Below are positions 25,393 to 37,018 of a stretch of DNA of 64,000 bases, piece after piece. A program made the translations under genes and the position numbers. How positions within the stretch are numbered: position 1 is the stretch's first letter; every line of letters starts with the position of its first letter. This DNA is from Malurus cyaneus samueli (lineage: Eukaryota; Chordata; Aves; Passeriformes; Maluridae), in assembly GCA_009741485.1 (NCBI GenBank), contig CM019214.1, positions 56,896,894-56,960,893 of the forward strand, written 5' to 3'. A model generated the notes under the pieces. The model saw only the letters and a list, made by a program, of their open reading frames with translations. It was not told where the DNA came from and did not search any database.

Positions 25393-25415
25393 AAAAAAAA
25401 AAAAAAAAAAAAAAA
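25393..25415. repeat. A-tract
   Basis: A23 lies immediately after the GTAAGT site at 25,384. It is a simple repeat or possibly a source of slippage. No retroposon body with flanking duplications was recognised. Confidence 0.85.
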
Positions 25416-26786
25416 CAAAAAGTGATTTTAAAAACACCCAAGAAATTTATAGAAGAGCACTGCATAATCTGTGCTCACTCGTCTGAAGTTTTCTCCTCAG
25501 TTTTGGTTGCAAAATGTAATCCCCCCCAAACCACATTCTTTTTTCTATTCTGAGATTATTTAAATTTAATCTTAAATTAGCTTTACAAACTCTATTAGGA
25601 AGCTCAGACTTAACTCCCCCTAGTATCTAGAGGCAGTTGGGATGCCCAAATTTTTTTACCTGACAGAATGTGTAAGCTCTGCATGGTGAAATGGAACAGG
25701 AGGGGAAAAACACTCGCACACCCAAACAAAAACAACTAGCAGTATTTCCAGAATTACCTGTGTTCATTATATTAAAAACACTGCTCTCCATTTAATGAGA
25801 TCTGTAATTATAATTGTATATGGACCTGATTCAATTTCACTGAGGTCTTAGTGTATCCTTTTTGAAGTCAGCAGATACTCATGATTTGGATTGCTCCCTG
25901 CGAAAGCTGTATTACTGTATGTAAATGAAAATGCAACTCTTTCTTAGGTGGGCAACTACCTAAATTGAGCTTGTATATTTTTGGTCTGTGGGGAACGACA
26001 TAGTGTCTTTTGGGTTTTTTTTTCTCACAATGATTAGTGTTACAGGATGTAATCTCTTTATGCTTCCTTGTCAGTTTTGGCTGGAGTAGTATAGCCAGCT
26101 ATGGTAGTAATCATCAACAATCTTCCTAGTCTTCTGTCTGTAATTCCTGAAATTAGGATGCATCTTAGCTAATATTCATTGGCTCAGGAGTGAAATACAC
26201 CATGTTAGGTCTTTTTTTTTTCAGATTTGTGATCAAGTATGGCCTTTAAGCAAAGTGTTCAGATTTAAAGATCTTACTGAACAGTAGTGTGTGCTAATGC
26301 CACAGCATCTGAAAAAAGAATTTGAAAATTCCTTTAGGAAGAGATACTTAATTTTGTGCCAAGTGTACATTGTTTTCTTCAGGTTTAAAATAACTTATTT
26401 CTCTGAATCTAATATTGAGATAAGTTACATCCACATTCAGTAACTTGTATTGGTATGTTTTGTGAAGAACACGGGAATTGTTGTGGAGGATGTTAAGATA
26501 CAAAAAGGTGAAATATAGGATAAATATGTGTCAAAGAAATACTAGCATTCTCCACCTTTACTTATAGTTTCTTTCAGTCCAAGGTAAGCGCACACAGAGT
26601 GTGTATTGCAGATACATTAATATTAGCAAAGTGCTGAGACCTAAGTCAGCACTTGGACTTCATTCAAGCAAAATCCTGTTACTTTTGATGGGCATGTGGC
26701 CCTAGAAATCTGTTAGAACTGGGTCCTAAATAAAAAAGATTTTAGATTTAAAAAAATACATTGTTCAATAAAAAATTCATAGGTTA

Positions 26787-26871
26787 TGGGGGTTTTGGGG
26801 GAGGTTGTTTGTTTTGGTTTTGGGGGTTTTGGTTTTTGGTGTTTTTTGAGGGGTTGGTTGGGGGTTTTTTT
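26787..26871 (+). repeat. G/T-rich low-complexity tract with GGGGG runs
   Basis: Five runs of four or five G are separated by T-rich spacers; part of it resembles TTTTGGGG repeats. It is quadruplex-prone on the + strand and directly precedes a TTTTTTTGCAG|GTAATT motif. Confidence 0.8.
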
Positions 26872-26881
26872 GCAGGTAATT
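26865..26881 (+). other. PCDH9: Candidate recursive splice site (zero-length exon)
   Basis: TTTTTTTGCAG is followed at once by GTAATT, with AG|GT at 26,874-26,877, so an acceptor abuts a donor. This is the ratchet-point motif known from long introns. The T tract is short and preceded by G runs, so support is moderate. Confidence 0.3.
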
Positions 26882-29800
26882 TCTGTGCAATCATCAATAA
26901 ATTTAATGGAAATTCTGTGGCTAAGTCTTTACATGTGACTTTGAATTGTGCAGACTGATGTTTCACAAGTACCCAGTATGAAAACCAAAGCCTCCTTCAA
27001 GTGCCTATCTTGCAGTAAACCTGGTGGATGCTCTAAAAGAGCATTTTTGAATACTTGAACTTGGGATTGTTCTAAATGCTAATTCGCATAATTAGGAGTA
27101 TGGAAAGGATGTTGCACACCACCAGCTTATATAGCTACACTTCCAAAATCAGTGTTATGACTCATAAAGAATACTGAAATCTATGCAGGCTTCTCAATCA
27201 GTGTTCTTTTCAGTATTTGATTGAACTTTAAAATGCGCTTCAAATTAGTAAGTCATTACACCAAACAGCTACATAGAAATACGGCAGAAGACGACATGTT
27301 GTATTCTTCTGTGTGAAAGACCTCTTTTGAAAAGCAAATAAACAGACAAAAACTCCTACTCAATGTCATTATATGAACAATAGATTAAATCATAAAAGAA
27401 ATTAGGGCAAATTTACTGTGGTTATCCCAATTTTAAATTATAACAACTTCATTTAATCAGATTTAAAGCACAGCAGTTACAAATAACACAGGTTTAAAAG
27501 TATGTATCAGTACAGGTTATGGGCAAAACCTTCAGTCTTCATTCCTAATCAAAATGCATTTAGCATGTGCTAAACTTTCATGTAATGTGATAGGACTGAT
27601 GCAGATCCTTAAAGTCCAAGTTATTTGAGATGGTGTCTTCAAGAAAGAGTCGTAAGCACACTATAAGCACGTTCCTGAATCAAGATGATCATTTAGAAAT
27701 TTTGAAAATGTGCACAGTTCTAGTAGATTCAGGAAAGCTGAATATATGTTAACACTGTCCTTCTATTTCTGTGTTCTAGTGGCAGAAATTAAGGATTTGG
27801 GGCTTAAATGACACATTAGACACATTCCATACTAAAGTATATTTTTAATTTTAAAGTCAGTAACGTAAGCTCTGTGGAGATTGCTTTATTCCTTTTTCAG
27901 TCAGTGGACTTCTTGCCTGATCAAGGAACAAGTAGCCAAGCTCCTGCAGATCAATGCACATCACTTAAGAATTATGTGGCAAATGTAATTGATGTTATCT
28001 CACTCTGGAGTGCTTAAATTTGTAAGTTTGGAGTTTATGTAAGAGAAAAGAAAAGCTGAAAACATTAATGACTCTTAATTTGATACGCCGAAAGTGGCAA
28101 TTTCAAGGTGCATAAGTTGATGGAAATCTGCATTGGAACAGCAGTGCAGAGCTTACGTCACCTGCAAATATTAAAATTCTGTAACCATAGCATTCCACAA
28201 TTCTGTGCGCAGTATTATTTTTAGTGGCCTTGTTTCATCACTTAGTATAAATAAAAAATACATACATTCTTTTGTATGCTTAATTTGTTTTATATGTTAG
28301 CATGGATATTAGTCTTGGGTGAGGACTAGTCATCTGGAAAAATGTGTCTGCATGTAAAATTCAATTGTTTTCTGGTTCTGTATATTTATATATCTATACT
28401 AAAATATTAGAAATGGTGATAATGTACAGTGTATTTTTTCTATTGTTGTATAACTGAAAAAATAGGTTAACAGATTTTACTCAACTGTCTAAAGAAATTC
28501 ATCTTTGAGCTGAGACCAAGCATGGAAAATTTCAGCTGAAAAGAAGAATTTCTCAGAAAGTTAAGAGCATGTGAAAACCGGGGGTTATAATGGAAATCTG
28601 AACATAACCCTAAGCTATACTACCATTTTCAATAGTGACAGTAGACATGCTAAACTACAGTAGGGAACATTTTGTGTATACAGATCAGACAGTTAAAGCT
28701 TAGTAATCTTCATTTCTCTTTAAACATTTCCTGTGCAAAAGATTTTTATCAGAATCACTGGAGTCTCATCTGTCCCAAATATCCAAAGCCAAAGTTTCAC
28801 ATATGCTAAGATATTTGTGCCACACACATGAATGAGAACTGGATCTTGAGAGTTTAAGGCTATTGGAATTTTGTGATAATGTTCTTTTGTATATAGGAAC
28901 AAGGGAGAATCTTTTTAGTTACCATTCCAGATTTTCAGTTCCAAAGAACCTCTTCTTCTAGCACAGCAAAATCATATCAGCCACACTTTATTGACAGCAA
29001 TTTTATTGTAGCTAGAGGCTTACAGTAAGCTGTTTATTGCTGTTCCCTAACGCGGTTGACAGCAATTGGGGAATTAATTTTCTTGCCCCTGATGTGCTTT
29101 CTTGGGTATAAACAACAGATGTTAAAGATATGAAAACTGTGACCCATTTACGTTGAGCAACTCTTTACGGGCACAGTCTACCTGTCTGAAGTGCAAGTTT
29201 CAAGTCCTGCATAATTTTGCTTCATCAGTTCTAGAATTCTTACTTTTGCAATAGAATTGTTTATCTTCATAAATACTGTCCAAGGGACAGGTACATAATG
29301 CCTATGGATGGATCTTCATCTAGGCAATTTCTGTTCAAGAACAGCCTGCTTCAAGTTTCATTTAGTTCAGGAGATCCTGTATCTTTTTACTGTACAATTT
29401 AATTACATTGAACATAAAGAATTTAAAGGACAAAACGAACATTCAGTTTTCTGAAAGATCTAACAGGAATTTCAGATGATACCTCAATTTTTGCTATCAC
29501 TTCTTTCACAGAACGTCATGGTGGTCTGTAAAATCTATACTCATAATTTTCCTCAGTATCTATTCAAGTACAGCCATCTCACATACATTCTGGAATGTTC
29601 ATGTTTTCGCTGAAGTAAAAAACATACATAGAATCATGTATTACTTTTTTCTTCTTTTATTGTTTCTTTGTCTTTCTAGCCTGTGGCACAATGTGTGTAA
29701 AATTATTTATCCCCATATACTGATGTGGGCACTTATTAAGTTCATTTCTGATTTACATAAGATTTTCCAGACTGTAAATAAGAGATGAATGGATGCTATC

Positions 29801-32800
29801 ATATTTTACTGTTGTGTGGGGGGAGAACATCTTTTGTTCATTTCTACTGGCATCCTTTAGAAAGACATTTGCTACATAAGGGGCATCTTACCTAACTGAG
29901 ATTTTGAGTGCTAGTCTAGACATGCATGTTAACTATTCCCTTATAATTAAAATTCCATACAAAAAGAGTTCTCCTAATGGAGTTACAATAACTTTCTTGT
30001 AATGGATTATTTTCTAGTAAGCTATTAAACTCTCCCTTGAAGCAGAAATAGCTGTTTCTGACAGAAGACACCTTAAATTGATACTGCTACTTTTTCATTG
30101 GTTGTGAAATTATGAAAACTTGAAATTTAAAAAATTGTTTAGAATAGCAACGTTGTTGTAGCCATAAAAACCCTAGCGTATATTATTCTTGAGACTATTG
30201 AGTTTCAGGAAAACATAAAGGCCACTACAGTTATGGTACAAAATTCATGTTGATCTTGCTAAAAATATCTGGACTTTTAAATCTTGAATGATTTAGCCTT
30301 TACTCCCAATTTAATTTTCGGGTTTTGGGTGTACTTATATGTGATAATACAGAGAAAGGTAGTTAAAAATCTGATTTGTAATCATACTGAGGTGTCTAAA
30401 CTGTACCAGTCTCAAAAGTTACCAAATCTTTGCTTCTTCTTTTTTCTTTTGCAGCGAGTAGTGGGAGAGATTTGTTCAAAAATCTTGGCATGGGTTGTCC
30501 TGCATCTTCTATTGCAGAGAGAAAATTGAGTAATTCAGCATTGGTCAGGATTTTTTTGGTGTGTAGAATCTGTAGGTTCCTATATCCCAATGTTGTAGCT
30601 TTGCCATTTTTTATGTAATGTCACACTGAACTTTTTGTGCACAAATATTAATATTATTACTTGAAAATTGTTGTGGAAAATGCACACTTCCTGTTACAAG
30701 AGAACTATAAAGAGCCTTTTTCTAGACTAACAGTTCATCATTTGAAGTTGAATCCAAGGGGTGGTAAATCTGCTGATTTATTCCATCTGCAGCTCTTTCC
30801 AATGTCAACTTTTTTGTAAAAGCGATTGGATGATGTTGAGATAATATTTCCAAAATCTAAAAAATATGCAAAATTGAAAATAATTTTGTTTTGAGGTGAA
30901 TTTGATAAAACAGGAAAGATCAACTGTCAGATTTTTCTTCCTTCCTTTGTTTCCTTCCCCAGGTTTACAGAAAGGTGTAGTTTTAAAATAACAACCTCTT
31001 CCCAGTCCAGAAAATGAAATCGGATATTCTCACTGGCTGATAACTGAAAGAGAATCACTATTGATATTGATTTATAAAACACTTTGTAGCCTGAAACTGA
31101 TATTCGTTCATTCGCCCTCATTCCTTTCAGTGAAATTGTCAGATGCTTCATTTGTGATTCTGGACAATGGTCTTAGTGCGTCCTAGGCTTTTATGTGTTA
31201 CTTGTAAGAAAAGTCTGTGATGGGTTTTCTTAATCGTTAAAAAGTGTTAAATTTCTGCCTGTACAATAGTTTTCATCAAATAAACTAATCTAGCCTTTGC
31301 CTTATAAAGTCATACAGCCTTTAAAGCACTGAAAAAGGCTATGCTTCCGTGGTGAATGGTATTTACTGTTCTTACAGCTCCTTGATGGTTGGTAGCCAGC
31401 AGAAGAAGCTCTTAAATGACTAAGCCTGCTAGATGCAAATTTCTGTCTCCTTCAAAACACATGAGGTTATGGAGACAATTGTGTTTTTGATATAAAGCTT
31501 CTGTAGGATATATCTGTTTCTATATATGACCTACGTAGCTGCACTGCTGAACTTTATGGTGAAATGCTTTGACCACTGAGATCTATCTTCTATGACCAGA
31601 ACTTTTTGGAAGAAAGTTTTCACAAAAGTTTGGTTTTACAAGAAGGAAGCCAGGAGCTCCAGGAAAGGTTGCAGACTAATGAATTTTAAGAGAACAGGTC
31701 CTTCCTGTGTAAAGATGAACAACCTGAAAGGGAGTGATATTTAACTCCTGCTTCTATTAGCTTTCCATTCAGTAAGATAGGTTTTGGTAATACTGCTGTT
31801 ATTCCAGTCGCTCTTCTTGCAGTGTGTAATTAATATATTTGAACATCATGACTGCTTCAGGTGCCCAACTTCTGATTGTGGATCTAGCATTATTTCTGTA
31901 AATTATTTTCTCAGAAAGTATCATTTTTATAGGTGTCACCAATACACTTAGCTGGTGGTGCCTGTGCACACAGTGCATTTTTGCTTTTGTTGGCATTATG
32001 GTGGGTTTCATCTTGTCTGACTTCTAATTGCATAACAAATCTAATCTGCTACATTGGGTCCATAGCTTATTCCACCCTGAAGAAAATATGGTGCTTTAAG
32101 CTGGTTGCCAAAGCTGAACAACACCGTTTGGTGAGATGCATACCATGTCTACTTAATAGTATGACTCAGTGTGATTCATATTTTTCACTTTCCTGGTGAA
32201 GAGCATTATCCAGTCCGTAATTCTCACTGAAGTCGGGAGAAGGGTTTTAAGTGAAGGTATTATTTGAATAGTGCATGTGGGTACAAAAATGTATGCGCAT
32301 AGTTAACTTTGGGTAAAGCTTCTTTAGATTATGCCCAAAATTCAAAGGCTTCCAAATCAGCAGAAAGAGTCTTACTGACTTTATATTAAATTGATATCTG
32401 GCCATCAGCTGTCTATTTTAGTACAATGGTGCAATGAAACATCAGTTATTTTGTTTTGGTGCTGTTCCTAGTATTTCTGTTTTTCCTCAGCACTGCATGT
32501 TCCTTGGTACCTTGTTCTGTGAATGTTAGCACAGGCCATTCACATTATAGTGGAAAAATGTTTCTTTTACCTCTCTGGTAAAAGGAATGTGTCTATAGCT
32601 GTATGAATTTTCAGTCAGTTGTCAGATTGTTTCACTTTCACCATTGCAAAAATACAGGTCAAAATATCAGTGATGTGCTAGTGTTGCCACTAAGAGAATT
32701 TGAAATTGCCTTCAGTTTGTGACAGCAGTTCCCTGAAACATGGATCCCGTTGAAGTCTGCAGTATCCAGAGCAGCAGGAGGCAGGCTGTGTACCAACAGC

Positions 32801-33220
32801 AAAGCCCTAGTCATCTCCCATATTTTTAACAACTGCCAGATAAATAAACAAATGAACAGAAACAGCAAACCCCCAAACCAAATAAAAACAATCAAACAAA
32901 ACCCCCCCAAATCTGCATCTGCTAAGGACAGTAAACCTTGCCTGCTGAAATTTAATCTTGCTACCATACAGGAGATGGACTTTGCTGTTCGAGATTTCAT
33001 CAGTTTCATTGCAGAAAGCTGTTACATCTGTCAAACATTTCAGTTTGAAATGAATGCGTGATTTTTTTGCCTTTGTATGCTACAAGAGCACCAGGTTGTC
33101 AATCAACAGAAGTACAAAATGAGACAAGATAGGTGATCCACTGCTGTGATTGGCATTTTATTTTTATTTTACAACATCTTTTTTTCTTTCTCTAACTTAA
33201 AAATGGCAATATTTTTCTAG

Positions 33221-33322
33221 AGTGGGGAAACAGATGAGAAACATGGATATAGGAAAGGGAGGCCACCCAAGGTTCATCCCAATCCTGTTGCCCATTCTGT
33301 TGAAAGCACTGATACAGTCCAG
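33221..33322 (+). CDS. PCDH9: Candidate PCDH9 cytoplasmic cassette exon (34 codons, phase 0/0)
   Basis: An acceptor with a T-rich tract (ATTTTTCTAG, AG at 33,219-33,220) opens this exon and a CAG|GTGGAC donor closes it. The 102 bp are open in the phase left by the large exon. They encode 34 residues beginning SGETDEKHGYRK and ending HSVESTDTVQ, with a basic, proline-containing middle (RKGRPPK). The length is divisible by three, so skipping preserves the frame. I recall the two long human PCDH9 isoforms differing by 34 residues, which fits a cassette directly after residue 1,012; this was not checked here. A second donor-like site (CAG|GTGACT) after 33,341 would give a 121-bp, frame-shifting version and scores slightly better by consensus, so the exact 3' edge is uncertain. 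Confidence 0.72.
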
Positions 33323-36300
33323 GTGGACAATGGAGCTGCAGGTGACTTATCAAAATCCATTCACAGTGAATTTTGTGAATGTCATTTCTGTGTGAATGAG
33401 ATGAAAATATGAATGAAACTTACATACACTTAATTTTGTTTTTATTCATTCTTGCTGTAGTGTTAATGCTTTGCAACAAACCTCATGCAGTGCATAGGAT
33501 TTAATCCGTAGAGCAGGATCACTTCTGAGTGGGCTGTGTAGACTTTCAAACTTCCTCCAGGCAGAGGGGTGGTCCAGAACGTTCAGCAAGTAGTTTGAAT
33601 CTTGTTAAAATTTCTGGGGGTTTGATCTGCTTCCCTGAGTGCAAATGAGAACTTTTGTTTCTTAACACGATTTTTCAAACCCTGGACTAAGAACTGGACG
33701 AAAGCTTAGGTGCTTTTTGATAGGTTTGAGAAACAGATGCACTTCTGTGGTTCTGTGATGTATCTATTGATAGCATCCCCACTGAACATCCTTGGAGTTC
33801 ATTGTTACTCAGCTTTCTTGAGTCTAGGCTTTGGGCTTCTTCTGAGCTTTAGCAGTTCATTAAGAAATATTCTAATCCGTCACAGAGTACCAAGAAACTA
33901 ATAGTTTGTGAAGTATTTTAGTCTTCAAGCTTCCACTATAAATGATATGAAAAATAGTGTCATTTGGCTGATGCTTAAATACATCTCTTTCTTTTATGAA
34001 ATACTGTCTCTGTCCTTTCATGTTTCTCTTTCTAATACCTTCTTTTATTCTTCTGGTACATTTATTTTTGTAAATCATATTTATGCACATATTCAAAATC
34101 TGAGTTTTCCCCTCAAATAATAGTATCACAGTGAAGAAGTGGCACTTTGTATATATGATCTGTTGTAGTACACCCAGCTCATAACCACACATTGCTTGTG
34201 TCCACACAAATACTTTTGATAAACTGTCTTCTTTAAGATTCAAAATTTTGAAGCATTTGGAAGCATATGTGGATAGCAGCATAATATGGGAAGCCATCCT
34301 GTATCTGTTCTAGTTAAAACAAGTAGACAAAATAATTACTTTATTTATATTTTACCTGCTCACTTCTTTTCTTTTTATAAGATCATTCATACTATTCTCA
34401 TATATGGCATAATGCATCCACAATTTGTAATAGATGTGCTATCTCATGGACTTATGATAAAAAATAGGTTGGAAAACAAGAATAAAAAATGTATATCACA
34501 AAGCAGAAGAGCAGAGATTGCAACTCAGTAACTGGATAGTGCTTCTTGAATTCAGCAATTTGAAAGGGAGATTGGGAAGAGAGATGAAAGTATTCATATA
34601 TCTTTACATTTCAAAATGGTTTAAAGATGACTGAACTTGCAGAAAAACTTATTCTTTAATAAGAAAGCTGGCAGTGCTGCTGTGATATACAGGTTGTCAG
34701 TGATACTTGAGTCTACTTCTTCAAAGCAGTTTGCTGAGCACTTTTCAGCAGAGCAATTTTATTCAGTACTTGCTGAACCTTTATAGGTGGTCCAGATCAC
34801 CTCCAGACAGAGTTCTTCTTGTCATCTATGATATTTATCTGTCATAAGTATGTCACAGAAATAATTCCCAATTCTAGGACTTTCATTCTTTGGATCAGTG
34901 GTGACCACATTAAAAAAATGTTCTTCATTCACTGTCTTACACTTGGTATTATTTAACATTTTCATGTCCTAGTGCTAAATATCAGCCTTGGTTGTATTCA
35001 GCATTGTGAAAGTTCATTTCTATAAGCCTCTAGCTACTGAAAAGTGTTATGTCTTACATCCTGCTGTCCTCAGTAAAGATAGTTGGGGGTCAGGAGAGCT
35101 CTCTGAGCTGTGTGCTCCTGCTTGCTACTGCTCATGACATTTGGCATCAGATAGGGATGCTGCGATAGCATCTTAAATTAAAAGCCATAGGCAACAACCA
35201 TAACAAAGAGAATCCTTAAGACTGCTTAACATTATGCCATTGCCTCTACTTGAATAAAACCAGCATGAGAATAAATTGCCTGTGTTAGCTTAATTGTGAT
35301 CTTCACCTAAGCATGACCCATGAGACCTTAGACCTAGCAGAAAACCCTAGCGGGAGCATCAGGAGCTTTTTCTGAGATTGCTTAAATCTATCATATTTCT
35401 GTTAGAAAACATTGACACAATTCTATTTCAGCTTTAAAGCCTTAAGCTTTTGCTGCCTATTTTGGGTTTTCATTACTTTTACGTCAATACAGTTACACAG
35501 ATAATAAAAAACCCCGAAAACCTTCATATCACTCTATGTAACTCTGCTCAGCAACTATATACCACCTCATTAGTTTTTTCAGTAGCAGAGATAAGTTAAC
35601 ATTCTGTCATGAAATCTGAAATGCCACCACATCTCGCTGAAGCTTATAAGCCATGCCGCAGTAACTTTCACAAAGCATATTAACTCTTGCAACAGAAGAT
35701 TCGATCTTGTAAACACAAAGAAATCATATGGCTCTGTCTATCTGTGAAGCCAATTTGTTTGACATTTTCTCCTGTAAATTTTGCTGCTCTTAAAAATTTT
35801 TTTAAATACAAAGGGAGAAATTTTGGTCCTGTCTTTTTCTGCACAATGCAATTGAATGAGGTAGACCTGATCTCATTTACATTTGGACTGTGCTGTACAC
35901 TCATTACTCTTTAACATGATGTGCCTTTTTCTTGTTTTTGTTAAGATTCTATCTTCAGCGAAAAAAAAAAAAAAAAAGAAAAAGGTGTTTTATATCAAGA
36001 TTGCTATTGTGAGGTGTCTGGCTAAATGTAAAACCCTTGTGGAGACAAGAAGCAGGTATTTTGTACCTTGATGTAGCTGGTTGAGGTCAGCCCAGAACAA
36101 TACACTTGGGGTTGATCTCTACTGTCTATGTACTGGTGAAACTACAATACCTTATCATTCATTAGCAAGATTTTATACTGCCTTACCTACTTCAGTGTGA
36201 AATCAAGCTGCACTATTTTGCAGGGAGGTGCCTTTGAGGATATGAATTATGTGTGTACCTACTCTAGGTCCTTTAATACTTTTAAAGAGATCCAAAGTGA

Positions 36301-36990
36301 GTCTGTCCTGCTGTCTGGCAAAACTACAATTTGGTCCTGTGGTTGAATTAAAGTCCCTGGACTTTCATATATAATACTGATGATATTAGCAGAGGTACCC
36401 CTAAGAGCTCCTGCCAGGCTTGCATCACCATCTGGTATAATTCCAATGCATTTTCATACATCTTCAATGTTGGTGTTACTGTTCTTCAAACTGTGCTTGA
36501 TTGCCAATGATTACAGATGCATGCAATGGCTATAACTCAGTCACCCCCCAAAGTGGAGTAATAAGAATCACCAAAATCAAACATTAATTCTGCACAGGCC
36601 ATTATGTTGCGATGATGATGGTATAGACATGCCTGTATTCAATTTTTACTAAAGTAAAACAGTATATTATAGGAAGAATGTTCAGAATAAAACATTTCAT
36701 CTATAGTCTACTCCATGCTGGCGATAAATGAGTAGACTAGGAACAAATGTCAGTTCCTTTGCAAATGAGCTGGACTTGAGTTGCTTTCTCTGAGTTTTTT
36801 TGGTTCAGTAGCTTGAGTCTGCCTGCTCCTAAGAATGCACTTCTGAGTGTATGTCTTTCACTTTTTTAAAGTTTCTCCTGAAACTGTCAATGTGTTTGGG
36901 GTTTATAACTCTTAAAATATTCCTTTGTGTTGTCTCATATCTTTATTTTTGAAATAAACTCAATGACCTTTTTTTTTAAAAAAAATATAT

Positions 36991-37018
36991 TTTCTACTTT
37001 TCAACTTCCTAGGTAATT
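36991..37018 (+). other. PCDH9: Candidate recursive splice site with strong pyrimidine tract
   Basis: TTTCTACTTTTCAACTTCCTAG is followed immediately by GTAATT (AG at 37,011-37,012, GT at 37,013). The acceptor half is strong and the donor half moderate. No open exon is apparent on either side. Confidence 0.35.

Larger units (their letters stand above)
25420..33220 (+). other. PCDH9: PCDH9 intron between the large exon and the cassette exon
   Basis: This is AT-rich intron. Apart from the GT-rich tract at 26,787-26,871 and its adjacent acceptor-donor motif, I see only chance frames. A strong acceptor-like TTCTTTTTTCTTTTGCAG ends near 30,454, and another (CTTTGTTTCCTTCCCCAG) ends near 30,962. 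Neither is followed by an exon I can recognise. Confidence 0.7.

Noticed and set aside
30455..30560. Possible exon after the strong acceptor at 30,454
   Set aside because: No suitable donor follows and the peptide is unlike any PCDH9 cytoplasmic segment; probably a pseudo-exon.
33872..34297. 141-codon minus-strand frame
   Set aside because: AT-rich, lysine/isoleucine-heavy composition typical of chance frames; no motif or splice context.
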